The notes beneath the pieces were generated by a model that saw only the letters and a program-made list of their open reading frames with translations, was not told the DNA's origin and did no database searches. From Cloeon dipterum (Eukaryota > Arthropoda > Insecta > Ephemeroptera > Baetidae), in NCBI RefSeq assembly GCF_949628265.1, contig NC_088788.1, positions 21,190,335-21,254,334 on the forward strand: DNA of 64,000 bases, read 5' to 3'. The position numbers and the translations under genes are program-made. This document shows positions 48,727 to 62,300 of the stretch, one piece after another. Positions within the stretch are counted from its first letter, which is position 1. Each line of letters opens with the position of its first letter.

Positions 48727-49297
48727 CTGAAATGCAGGAAAAAATAAAGTCAACTCTTCCAGTCAAAATATTAAAGCTAATTGTCCTAATTATAATAAAT
48801 GAATACTAAATTGGTCACATATATTTTCCCTAAAAGAATAAAATAAGCACAGTCAGAGCAAATTAAATGTAAAACATTGTCTGAAAGAAGTTATATTTAG
48901 GTTGTAAGGTATGGATGCCAATGAAGGCTGATTCCCTTGAGGTGTATTCAATCTGTTTACACATTATGAAATAAAAAAGTCTCGCTAGATAAGGAGGTAG
49001 CTGCATTTAATGTCAATTGAAAATATTTTTAACTTTAAAGCTTTTAATGGTTTCATCAATTTAATTGAACTATTAACTTTTCGGATTAAATATAAGGCTC
49101 TACCATGAAGCCAAAACTTGTCTGCGTGAAAGATTTAAGGAAGAAAGATTTAAAGCAGCAAGGATGAAGTCCGTTTTATAATAATATGGAACAACCAATC
49201 TCAAGTGTCGACATATTGTTACTAAATACAGATTTTGCAATCATAATCATATTAAGTAATATAAAGATTGTGGTACCTTAGGCAAAATAAGTGTAGA

Positions 49298-51027
49298 TCA
49301 GTTGACATCGCCGAGCGAGAGCGCCTGCACTATACGCGGGTCCGCTTTGCTGCCTTCGCGGAACTCCTCGAGTGTGAGCTTATCGTCGTGGTTCTTGTCC
49401 ATTTGATTGAAGATCTTGTCCACTCGCTTCTGCGGCGTGTTTTCATCCTCGAACTGCGGCTGCTGACCCTGTACAATTTAAGTACGGCTTAACGAAATGC
49501 AATTTGCGAAATTTGCAGAAATACAGGGCTTAATTGGATTTTATTTCCAGCTCGAATCTCTTTCGAGAACCAAATTATCCAGTTAATTCTATGCGGAAAA
49601 TTGCCAAAAGAGGCTGTAAGAGGAAGTAGCGAGGAGAATTTGCTCCTTTCATAAAAAAAAACGATCCCGAGTAGGAGGAAAAAGCGAGAGCGACGGTGAC
49701 ACTTACCACCATTTGATAGATGGCATCCACTATGTTGTACATCTCTTCGCGCGTGATGTATCCATCATTGTCTACGTCATACAACCTAAACGCCCCTGCA
49801 ACACGCATACACAAAAGGATTAACAGTGCGGCGAACGGGCGCGTGTGCCTCTATTGTTTCTAAAAGTCACTCTGTCATCGTTGGTGAAATGTGAACATGT
49901 ATAAACGCGTTACCCGCGTTTTTGTATCAATTTGAGAATGGGCCTTTTTGGTTAAACAAACATCCCCTTATACAGTAATTTTGAAATCGATTCATCTAAA
50001 TAAGTAAGCATCTTTTTTAAATAATTGAATGAAAATCCAGTTAAATAAAAAAAAAATAGGAAACCCTTAATGGCTCTTATCTGCGTGGATTGGGATTGAT
50101 CATCAGTTAGGATGGGCGACTTTTTTCGAGTGAAATTTGGAAGAGACTATTTACATAGTTGAAATGGGAATATTTATTTCAAAGGTAATAATAAATTTTG
50201 CTCTAGTTTCTCTGCTTTTATGATTCGTTTGAGTACCAGGACACTCCTGATTGTGAGCGGCTTTTAAATTAAAATGAAAAGGAAACATTGGAGGTCATTT
50301 TGCGTGTTGAAAATTAAACCATCGAAATTATTTCAGCTGAGATATTTAGAACAGTCTGGTGTTTTTAAAAGAGCATGAAATGAAATAATGTTCCTCTATG
50401 AATTTTAAATTAAACCCCTATTTGATTTAGCATCTATTCAAAGCAACACGTCATCATTGTGCGTTTCCAACCCACAACGGGGGTACCCGTGTGAATTAAT
50501 AACTATCATCATCTGCCTGTACAAACGCCAACGCGTGCGGACTGAGTCGAAATTATTACGCTATCGTAATGGAATTTCAGAGTGCTCAGGCTGTGTGTCA
50601 TGCGCGTATGTTTGTGTGTACTCACAGTGCAATTTCTCGTCGAGGTTTCCTCTGGAGGTGATGGAGAGTGCTCTGATGAACTCCTCAAACTCTATCGAGC
50701 CGTCCTAAACAGAGCGGATGAATCAATTAGGACGGGTGGCTCGAGCCAAAGGCTTTTCCAGAGCACGCTCTTGCATTACGCACACCTGATTACAATTAGC
50801 GCTGCTCTCGTGCGTACGTAGATAGGTACGTACTCGAGACCGTAGCCAAAGTTAATTAGGTATCGAAATGAGAATTGCTGACGCTCACCTTGTTCTCGTC
50901 AAACACGCGGAACACCAGGGTGGCGAATTTGCTGGGGTCGCCTTGCGGGAAGAACTGCTTGTAGATTTTTATGAAGCCCTGCTCGGTCAGCAGGCCGTTC
51001 GGACAGTCCTTCAGGAATCCTTTGTGC
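49298..51027 (-). CDS. Frq: Frequenin / neuronal calcium sensor 1, last four coding exons
   Basis: Exons 51027-50889, 50704-50626, 49795-49707 and 49468-49298 encode the last 159 residues in frame. Seen: [20 protein letters not shown] (the degenerate first EF hand with CPNG, typical of the NCS family), a second EF hand split by an intron ([12 protein letters not shown]), a third ([12 protein letters not shown]), and a fourth reading [12 protein letters not shown], where loop position 6 is Asp, not the near-invariant Gly. The C terminus is [11 protein letters not shown]. The match to insect Frq is near full length. Known: frequenin is a myristoylated calcium sensor at synapses acting on PI4K and Ric8a. 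The N-terminal exon(s), about 30 residues with the myristoylation site, were not found up to 64000. Confidence 0.95.
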
Positions 51028-54000
51028 CTGCGAACAAACAAACGACACAATTGAATTCGGGCACTCGGCCGACTTACGGGGGACAGCTGGGGCTTGGCGG
51101 GACTCCACCTATTCTCTCCAAAGTTATATTTCATGTATGAGTACTGTGCAGACTGCCTACATTTTGATGGGCAAATCCCGACACAGTGCTCAGAATAAAG
51201 TTAGCCAAAATACAGTTTAAAGTTAAATGCGCTGTTAAACTGATGTTAACATAGCAGGAAAACCATTTGTTCTTTTAACTTCATACAAGATAAAAATGTG
51301 CGCATGTACGCCTGCAGTATTTGATATTACTTTACCTTTGTAAAAATTCTTAATAAGACCTTCAGAATTTCATTTAGGAAGCCGTAAGCCTTTGATACAT
51401 GATATAGCCGTCATGAAACAAAGTTAAATGGGTGCCTTATCAGATCAAACATGCAGCAGCTCTGTTTTTAAAACAAAGATTGAGTGAGCTGTTAACTCAG
51501 ATATGAATGCTCAGAAATTTATTATGCGGGCTTTCAATTTATGCGCATTATTCAACGATATATTAATTTGCTTGTATTTTATCTATGCGACACATTCTGA
51601 CACAAAAATTTAAATTTTAGCTCTCCAATATTTAACGTAAGATGTACCAAATCTGTCTAATTAAAATTCACATAAAGTGTCCGCAAAATTCCATTCAAAA
51701 TACTCTCGGGAAAATTGGAAAATAAGGTTAATAATTTCTAATTTCCCTGACCAACACAGATAAAGATATGGTCAATTTTCCCCTACTATATGCTCTTTAA
51801 TTTTGACCCAATGACCCAAAAGTTTTTAATTAAATGAGAGCATCAAAATTGAGAAACAGACCCGTGTTCTGGAGTCTTCTCTTAGTAAGAGTATCATAAG
51901 CAGTTATCAAAACCGCTTCCTCTTACTAAAGGCACCAAATGTCTTTGCTCCTCTCGGGTCTCTATTTGAATAATTAAGCCCCTGAGTGAAAAATAGCCGG
52001 GAATTACTGGGACCATAACTGAAAAGACGACTGAGGCGTGCGTGCTTTCGCGAGTTACGACCCAAGCAATAATTGCATTCCGGCGGCGCTTAAAACAGCG
52101 CAAACACGGCCGCGCTCACATAAAATTTCGCTCGAAACAGCCCTTGCGGGGCCGAGAAGGGGGAGAATCCCCCAAGACCGACGATATTTCAACATTTGCA
52201 AAAAGTGGCTGTATTTCAGAATTAAAACAGCAGCGGGCGACCGTGCAAACACAGACATACGCTTGTATATACTCTGCTCACGCGTAATGGCGCACAATTT
52301 TCACGGAAGAAAAATAATCCGGCAGCCGTGCATGAAAAAAGCCATTCGCGAGCGTGGCGAACGTAAAAACGGATACATACTGCCACCACTATTCCTTTTC
52401 CAGCAGCTTTCGTGCCGCTCCATAATCATATTAAGGCTCACTTGTCACTGCTGTGCGCCGCCGGTCGCCTATGTCGCAGGAAGGGCGGCCCAAGTATAAT
52501 TGCTCGCTCTGCCAAGTGGAGCCATTGAATTTTTTGTCTCGTGAATAATGCCACCCCTCCCTTCACCAGCTTGGTGACACTCGTGTTTCTGTTAATCAAA
52601 AGTCCTTTTCATGTTCCAATTGAGCCGGAATTTTTGATTAAAAAGTCGCTCTAAACGGAATACATATTTGACAGCTTTCAAACGACATTTCTAACTGTTT
52701 AGGCAACCGGCTCGTTACGGCTGTGAAGCGTGATGCATAATTCACTCCTTTGAAGGATGAAAGTATGGCTGTCAATGGAATACATTTTTTCCGGAAAACG
52801 TTTACTATTGTGCCCGTGCGCGCAACATCGATGCCCTGACGTGATACGGACACGCTTCAGTTTACCAAGGGAGTCGGGTCGAACCTCCGAAAATGCATAC
52901 TATTTTTTGGAGCAAGATAGTCAGTTTTAGAACATTCATAATATTCTTATTTGGACGGTTATTTCTGCATCTTTTGACCAAGATTTTTTCTGATATAAAA
53001 ATCTCTCAAACATAGTGTAAATTTAATAGACTGTCTGAGGATATAGCACTGTCGGGGTGTCGGGGCACGGATATTTTTTTAATTTGAAATTAGAAAACTT
53101 TTGACCTTTTGACAAAGCATCTTAACATTTAGTTTTCAGACTAAAATCCCACTGTGGTTAAAATTTTTGAATAAAACGAGTGGAACATACTAGCCACTTA
53201 TGCAAGAGAAAATAATGTGCTCATTGTTGACACACAGCAAATGATTTTTTAAATTGAAAGAGATAAATTAATTAAAAATACTAAGGCTGCAGCATTATAA
53301 TTTCTAAAATGTCTAGATATTTCCCTCGATGAATTAAAACGACTTAATAGTCTGAAAAGTGAGAGAGAAGCGACTATTTCAAAAATTTAATACTTTCTGG
53401 AAAACCAATCAAAAACATAATTTTATGAGCTATAAAATTCCTACAAAAAGTCAGTCATGGAAACCTTAGGGGAAACCAAGTTGTTTGCACGTGCACGATG
53501 TTGATGTTTTACCAGGGAATAAATATATAATCAACCTGTAATGATTTTCCTAACAAATATAATTTAAAAAAAAATATATATATAAAGTGTTTGTGTCGCA
53601 TTTCACGCACTACTAATCTCTACGCGACGGTTCAGATCGTTTCCATTTCAACCCATTTTGCTTTCCAAGGCACTTACCGGTGCTCCGACGGGCTATTTAG
53701 ATTTCTATGGCTTTTCCTATTCAAATGTACTTTGTAAATTATGCCTATAGGCTTAAGCTCTTAATGCTTGTAGCGCTGCGCAAAGGGGAAAATCTGATTT
53801 TAAACATTGGCCGAAAAAAAATTATTGAGAAAAAAAGCGTGTTTGGCGCGGAACAGGCATCACAGCCTATCCGTTTAAGCATAAAAATTGACAGAAAGAA
53901 AAGCGCAAATGTGGAAGTGAATAAGTAGCGCTCGACAAGCGAAAGGCTTTAATGAAAATTTCTTAGGCGCAAACATCGCTGGCAGAGCGAAATTGAAAAA

Positions 54001-57000
54001 CATCTCTCTCGGCGCTTGGGCAAAAATACATCGCTGACGCGCTGTGAGAGCAAGTCAGCCGGAAAGAAAAGCGGAGGAAAACGAGTTTCCCGGCGCGTGA
54101 AATATACACGGCGTGTCGGAAAAGGCGACAGGATTAAATTTGCGAGCGACGCGTGCACACGAGATTTCAATTAAGCAACGGCGGTGGCGGCTGCCGGGGA
54201 TAAAAAGAGCGAAAAATATCCTCGCTGCTCTGCGGACCGACGGACGAATCACCTTTTAAAAAATTACGCCGCCGCCGAGGTGACGTCATTGTTGGGCGGG
54301 TTGGCGCCACACACGCGGGGGTGGCACAGCCACTTTCTTTCTTTCTCTCTCTCGCCCAGACAATATTTGCTCCGAGCTGAGGAGTAGAGCACCGACGGGT
54401 CAGACAGACCATTTGTTCGGCCTGACGCGCTATGATTCCAACCCGACACTTTTTTACACTCTCGTACACAGCCACGTGCGAGAAATATGGCCCCAAATCG
54501 AGTGTTGTTCGAGTCGCAATCAAGGAAAACACGATTACTCGGCTTTTTGGGCGGAAATTGAAGCTTTTTGTGCGTCCTACGTGTGCGATAACTTAGCTAA
54601 CGAATGGAATTCGCGTAATCTTTTATCGTGCAAGCTCATGTAGGCAATAAATTTGAGCCAGCAGCGACGACACATGTATCGCGCACGAGCCGTTTGTTGA
54701 CACACATATTCACGGAAGCAAGAAGAGTACATTTGTACGCGTGTGCACATTTGCACACGAATTCGGGGCATGCGGCACATGTGTCGTTGTTTTCGCAGTG
54801 TGTTGTTATCGCCGACGTCGGTGCCGCTGTTTTGCTCCTCCGAATGGCAGCAGCAACAGCTATTGTCCGAGGCAAACGTGTGTGTCGAGGTATCATAAAA
54901 CACACGCCGAAGCTGTCTGCTGCCGAAGCTGCTGCCTCGTGCAGCTGACACTCGAGGGAGGAAGAGCACGAGGCAATATCAAAACCGAGCAGGAAAGATG
55001 AAAAATGGCAAAAAAAAGCTCGGCAGTAATTTGCATTCAATTACCGTCCATGCATATCTGCCAGTAAATTGAACAGATTTAATTTGACATAATGGAAGAG
55101 AGCAGGAAAGGATAAATTTCGAATACTTATTCAATCCTGCCCTGGTAATGATATTTTTGTAAATTACATTAGACCTTTTGAAAGGCATTTTAACATTTGA
55201 TACTCTTCCTCCTCAGTCAGTCCTTTTGACAGCGACGTTGTTCGCTGCTTGCAAATTAAGCCGGTAGCGAAAATATCATTTTCCTGCCCGCATCGCATTT
55301 CATGCTGTGCAACAAAAAATTCGGAAAAAAGCGTACGCAAAATGATCTAACACTGCCCCTCTATAAATTCGTCAATCTGTCTGCTCCAACTTTTCTCATT
55401 TATAGCCTTTTACAGGAAGTTTTGATGAGTGTTTTAGCTTTAAATTTTCAGCGCATCTGCGTCTTTCAGATTTTAATCATCTGCGCTGAATGGCGGGGGA
55501 ACGGATTGCGGGCTCAAGTCAAGAGGCTTCTCATTAGAACAGCGCCAAGTGAGATGCTCTTCTGGAGAATCTCTCAGCCGATCGCAATTATGTCGCTAGC
55601 GAGTTTCTCATTTCCCGGGTGCATAAAATTTGCATAGCTAAGCCAGCTCGCACCTCGAATTTTCCCACGCACCAAAGTTGGCACGCACTCGCGGAGCTTA
55701 TCATCTCCCTCGCGGCCCGATGCTGCGCAATCCGCCCAACAGATGCTTTGTTTTTACGCCGCAAAGTGGAAATTGGTGTGGAAATGCGCGTTTCCATATT
55801 GCGGGCGTGCGGCAAGCTGCTTAGACGCTTCTCATGTTAATTAAGGCTCTTTGCAGCCGAGCACAATTCGTGCCCGATGCGCGAGAGCCTCTTTTCAAAC
55901 GTTAATACGCGACATTCAAAATTGGAAAGGGGTAGATCCTGAGGAATGAGTTGCAAATTGCTTTCGGGGATGCTTTTCATTATCTTGTGAATTTGTAGGA
56001 TTTCGAATAGCGTGAAAAACCTCTCTGCAAGCGATAATCGGGCTATAACGGTTATTGAGGCATTCTGTTCATAGTTGTTATTCATTAATTTATTTTAGGA
56101 AATAATTTATTATTCCATAATTGTGTTTCATCGAGTGAATACAACTCTGGCTTTGTTCTCCTATTGACAAAGTTTAAGCATAAGTGTATTTTTTGCAAGC
56201 GGTGTCACCCTTTCTTTAATTTAATTTTCATACATTAATATATTTTCAAACTGCCAGAATATTTTTCTTTACATAAGACATATCATAATAAGTTATTTAA
56301 ATTACTAATTTAAATAAACTTCCTCTCCTTTAAATTTCAAAATTTTCACGCTTTGTGAATTAATACACCATGAAATATAGATAGACTTTCCCTCTCATTT
56401 CCAGATAAACGTCACTACATTTGAAAATGTTACATAAAGGAAGAAATGTATTTTCCTCAAAGATTTAGAACCATTTAAGTTACGCCTACTCAAGACTAAT
56501 TATTCTCTGCAGCCATTAATTTGAATTTTACCAGTGCCAGAGGGAGCGTGATTTCGTCAGCGGCGTCAGGAACAGACGGGCGGAATTGTGGGGCAAAGTT
56601 TGCCCGCTACAGCAGATGAGTGGCTAATGATGAGCGGGTGGGCGCGTTTCGCTGTTGCGCCTTTTTAATTTGCGTGTCTTCCATCAAATACTCATTAGCC
56701 TTTGTATGACGAACCGGCTGTGTGTGTATGTGCAATTAGGCTGTAAGTCGAATCCTTTGAACCAACGGCGGTGAGATCGTATTCACGCGCTAAACACCGC
56801 CTTCCAAATAAACACACGCAGCTGAGTTTGTACCTCTGTTAAGAATAATTAGTGTGACCTTTGCGCGGACCTGATTTTATCGAGTGTTTTGGCAAAATTG
56901 TTTGGTTTGCTCTTTTTGAAGCAGTGCTTTGTGCGTTTCAGTTTGTGATTAAGCTCGAAATTGACAATCGCTTGTGAAAGAGGACGCTTGGAGCAGCTTG

Positions 57001-59263
57001 CGCAAATTATTAATTATACAGTGCGTAGGATGTAATGACGTTGTATGGAAATTACAGCTTAGGGGACATTTCTACTCGGAAATCTGCTGGGAGGGGTGAA
57101 GGAGACGCATAGCAAGCCGAAAATAGCTGCATTACGTAACTTATATTAGATACATATATTCGCTGATGTCAGAAATGCCAATTTACTGTTAGTATTTGTT
57201 CTATGCAAATCTTTGCATTTTAACAATAAAGAATATTCTAGATTTATTAAAACTTGTGATTATATGTATTTATTCCCCTTTTAAATGCAAATGAACTTAA
57301 TAATTGCGGCTCAATGCGGCGTCAGATAACTTTTGTTTTCAAGCGTTTATGCAGTTTTCTGCTAACATATGTTTGCCCGTTCTTACCATGTCTTACAATT
57401 AATTTGACGCATTTAAACTTTGTAACTATGACAGTAGGAATAAACAAATTGACCATAATCGAGCACTCTTGGGAGAAAAATTTGTGATAAATAATATTTA
57501 TTCTAAAACGTACAAGAGATACTAAAACGTAAAAAACTTCTGATAGTTTTTATACCTTCCAGATGAAAACAATAATTATTTTATTTTACTTCCTCTCTCA
57601 ACTTAAATAGTTTGCAATGTAAATTTTTCAGCAAAGTTTGAATACGGAGGTGAATAATATTAAAGGAGAGAATTATAATAAACTACGAAACAATTCTGAA
57701 TGCTTGATTGTGAGAGTCGGAATTTCTCTTGCGCTCTGCCAGGCAAATGCCAAGTAAGTGGAGTGTTTATATCGCGGAGTAAATTATGCGGAACACGGCT
57801 GACTGTTATTTAGCATAAAAGTAGCGCCAGTGAGATAAAGGAACGCACGCACACACGTTTCACACACAATCCCCTCTCATTTGAATACAAGCAGGGATGC
57901 CGACTTGCTAATTGTCCTCATTAACATAGATTCGCCGGGCCGCCGCGATCACGGCGCCTCTTTGAAGCAGTCGGCGGCCGCTTTCGCTCCGTAGAGACCC
58001 TAGAGCGAGACGTTTTCAGGCCAGCAGGGAGTACTCGCTCCACTTCTTAAGAGTGGACGCGGCTAAAAGGCAGAGGCAAATACTGCGAGATGTGCGCCGA
58101 CGACAACTGCACAAGCTGCTTAAGAGCAAAACTCTGAGAATGAGAAAATGTACTTCCGCCCATGTTGTGTGATGCTGACGAGAGAACATCATTTGCCGCT
58201 GTGAAATGGATATGTTCAAGGGGAAAATGCATTACACTGAGCGACGCGAATTGTAACAAATTTGCAAGAAACAGTTTTTCAAAGTGCTTCTTGATGGGAA
58301 TGTTGTTGATTTTGTTTTTAAAAAATGGTCATTTCAAAAATAGAAAAGGTAAATAAAAAAGATATAAAAGTTAAGCAAAATATAAAAATTCAACTGGAGT
58401 TAAAGCGTAATATGGCACGCCGACTGATTAACTAATAAGGCTTTAATAAACAGAATAAATAGAAACGATTGCAAGCACATAAAATTTAACTACCGATGAA
58501 AGAAAATGGACAAGAAAATACTAACTCGCCAACTCCTGTACTGGACAGTAACTGTATCAGGTCAGCCCCTTAGGCCTAATCAGTACTAATTTACCTGCAA
58601 AGCGATATCCATACCCACTGAATAAACTGGAGAGGATTCTGAATCACCAGCCGCTGGAAATCGGGAGGGGCAACGAAACGCTAAGAAGTTTGCTCTTTGC
58701 AGAAGTGCAAAAAATTGAGGCGTGGGTGCAAACTTGAAAGGAGGCACAAGTTGCAGCATCGATTCTCGTGACTAGATTGAGCTCTTTGGAACTCGAGCAG
58801 CATGGCCAAGCACCAAGGATAAGGACGATCGCAATGTTAGCTGGTTGGTCTTCTTTGGCACGAGGACACGCGTCTGTTATGCAACAAGTTCATCGGCCTG
58901 ACGGTTGCATTAGCGGATATACCCAACGCGATCGGAATGCAATCGGCGAGCGACCCCCTTTTCTGTGCGCGGATTCACGCCGCTGAAAAGACGGCATTCA
59001 AATAAACGAAAGAGCGCGCATTGTTCGCGGCAAAAAGCGGGAATGCAGCTTTCAAGATGATGATTGATCCTTACGAGCAAGTGAGAGAACGAGAGAGATC
59101 ATTCACTATGGCTGCTCTGTGAATCACAATTTGCCCAGAGCTGCCGCATCGCTTGATCACTTGAGCCGAGTTTTATATTTTCAACGACGAGAAACGGGGC
59201 CGTGCATGATGCAGCTGAGAATGCAAAGCACTATTATGCACTTTGGGATTTGAGAGAGAGAGA

Positions 59264-59303
<40 letters not shown>

Positions 59304-62300
59304 GCATGCAACTTTCTGCATTCATATATGTAATCTGCAGATATGAAGCTCTTCCAATCTTTGACATAAAAATGCTTTCAAGCCAAAAACTTTCAAAGCG
59401 TATACTCTAGATTTCTAGAATGCAGTTTTCACAACTTGGTCAAAAACTTTTCTTTCAGAATGATCAGAACAAAGTCTTGTCGAAATGTGTCCTCTTTGCG
59501 AGGCAGAAGAATGATAATATTTTAAGTGCTGTATAATCTAGATAAATTAAATTTTGTCACCTCATATACTAACTTATTTCAAATCCACGAATCACATTTC
59601 AACCCTGGATATATTGTCAATGTAGACTTACCAAACTATTTTCTTTATCAGTCTTTCGCATTTCGGCTAAAAGAATATTAAGGCCAACAATATCAGGTTT
59701 GATTTTCCTTGTTCATCATATCTTTTTGCGAGAACTTATTTTCAAGGTTGGCCTAAATTTTCCGTCAGCACTCAAATCCAATGTGACCTCATACAATCAA
59801 TTCAAATTGCCTGAAGCTTGATCTTTTCAATCATGTACATTTTCCCCTCCAAAGCCATTTTAAGCTTAGTTTGTTTTACCTAAACACCCACCTCTTTAAA
59901 TTTCTGTCTGTCTTAAAAGAAAGAGTGAATGTTATATTTTTCTCTAGATAAAATAATTGTACTCTCATAATGCAGCAAAACCAAGAACAAAAAGAAAAAT
60001 CGGTCGAGTACCTTTTATAAGAATTCGAATTTATTTAAAATTGAAACAGACAATCTGCTGTTGCAAATTACAGAACTGACACTGCATTGATTGCATTGCA
60101 TTTTATTCTTTATTTTTGGAGGTGGGTAGGTACGAGGCAAAGTTGCTCTGCTGGTCCGTTCTAATAAAAAATGTTTGAAATTGAAAAGACAAAAGCCGCG
60201 TTTACATCTAAACTGCTTCAATTTATTTTGGTCACAAATACCTAATGCTTTTTTGAGAATTTTTTAGAGAGTGTCTCATTTTTCTTCTCTTCTCGCAACT
60301 AGCCGAAATAGCCTATAGCTCAACAGAACTTTTTGCTTTTGTTCATGTCCAATTCTCGGAGCTGAGATGCCTATTTCACCAGTGGCGAGGGCACAGCATC
60401 TAGACTGGCTCGGCAGAGGGGCGCACAGTGGTTAAGTCGGGTCTGGTCATTATTTCAACTACTCAGCAAAAGCCATCGCGCAGACAAGCGCGGGTAAGTT
60501 TCTCATTGGTGGGCAAAGAAGTGCAAATTTTGCACAAAGTTCGACCAACTGGAACAACATAAAAGGTCTGCGCGCGCGAGAGGATGAAAGTTAGGAGGCG
60601 GCACATACACAAATAGGAGCAAAGTGCTGACTCGGTTTGAGAGAACGGGCAAAGAGACCTAATTCGTTTTGCTCGAGTAGCACACAGAGCCCGAGACTAG
60701 GAAAAAACGCAAGTTTTATTACCCGAGTGTTTTTCATTCGCGGCCGAATTATTTATGGCGCATAATTCCACCGGCAGACGGGTGTATCGCTGTGGAAGTT
60801 AATAAAAAGATTTGTCCGGCTGCTTTATGGGCCGCTCATCCCCCATCCAATTACCACTTTTGCAAGATTGAATTTCTGCTTTATTGCATGTATGTGTCTC
60901 GCGCGCGCAGCAGCAGCAGCGACCGCTGTTTACTTATTTATCGCGTGGTGCGCGCCGCTTTTTACTGCTCCCCGATCGGCACCGCTCCAATTTATGGCCC
61001 CCCGAAAACGCGTACGCACGAGCCAAATTCCGCTGCCGCAGTCAACCCTTTGATCGCATGACATTAGGCTTCCGTGGGCCTCTCCCTCCCCGATAACAAT
61101 GCGGAAATCGCGTCGAAAGTTGAAGGCAAGCCTGGAAAAAAGCTTTTATTTTGATGCTTTATACGGGGGAAAAAGGGAAAGAAGTGCTCTCTCAAGTGGT
61201 CATTTCGTGCCTCATCTCTAATTTATTCTCCAATCTCGTGAACAAACAGAATTGGAAAGGAGTAGTTGAGCGCTTATTTGAATTTGTAATGAAAGTGCTG
61301 AATCTCGGCAGCACGAATCTCAAGGAGAACGCCCTTGAAAAACGAAAATTAAATTGTTTTCTAAAATTCTTTTCTAAACAAATATAATCCCAGCGCCAGA
61401 GGGAAATCATACCTTCGCCTCTGCCCTGCCGAGTCGAAGAATGAAAAACTTGTTATCAAAAAGCGCGCTGAAATTATTTGAAAGCAGAATCCCATCTGGC
61501 CGCTGTGGAGAGGAGAGCGTTAATTAAAAACTAAAACAAAAGCTTTCAGTGGGGCAAATTCAGCAGCGACCGCACGCAAAAACCACTCGGCAAAACGCGC
61601 ATCAAAAGAACCGTCTGCCGCGCCTAAACAGTCTGAATAATTAAAGCAGTGCCTGAGCGCGGGATGCGAGCGAGAGCAGAGAGGTGTCTATTTCGGTCAC
61701 GTCCGCAGCGAAATTAGTCCTTCTAATTTATATCTGGCGCATGTTAATTCCGCCCCGCACTCGCCAATTGGATCTCTCTCATCTCGTCGTAGCACATACA
61801 CACACGTTATTGCTGTCGCTACACGTACCATGCGCAAGTACGCGTGAGACGCGCACACAGAGAGCAGGACGACTCGTTCGTGACAAAAGGGCACCTGGAA
61901 CAATGCCTCTGCTAGACAAATAAGCCCTCAATTATCAAACAGCACATACCCACCCACTCTTTGTCAGTGTATAAAGGTGCCGCCACTGTGACTGGAACTC
62001 GATTTACCGGCTTAAGATTTCAAATTTATGGCGGCGATAACAAATTTTATCAATTAACTTCGCAAAAAGGATTACTCCACACAATTTCCAAATTCAAAAC
62101 ATTTCTTTAACCGCTATTGTGGCAATGGAAATAAAAGATACGTTTGGAGACTATGGTGCCGCGGAGATATTCAAATGAATGAGCTTGTTTATTTCCAGTG
62201 CACCATACTAGACCGCACAATATTTTTTTTAGAAGCAAAGATGGCTATTCAATCGTCAATCGGCTTCTAAGAATTGTTGACTGGATGCTATTTTCGTGCA

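Noticed and set aside
52038-52499. 153-codon plus-strand frame upstream of frequenin exons
   Set aside because: No domain or repeat, overlapping frames on both strands, CpG-rich intronic block.
54055-55040. Several frames of 100-134 codons on both strands
   Set aside because: They overlap each other in all phases in GC-rich DNA and match no family.
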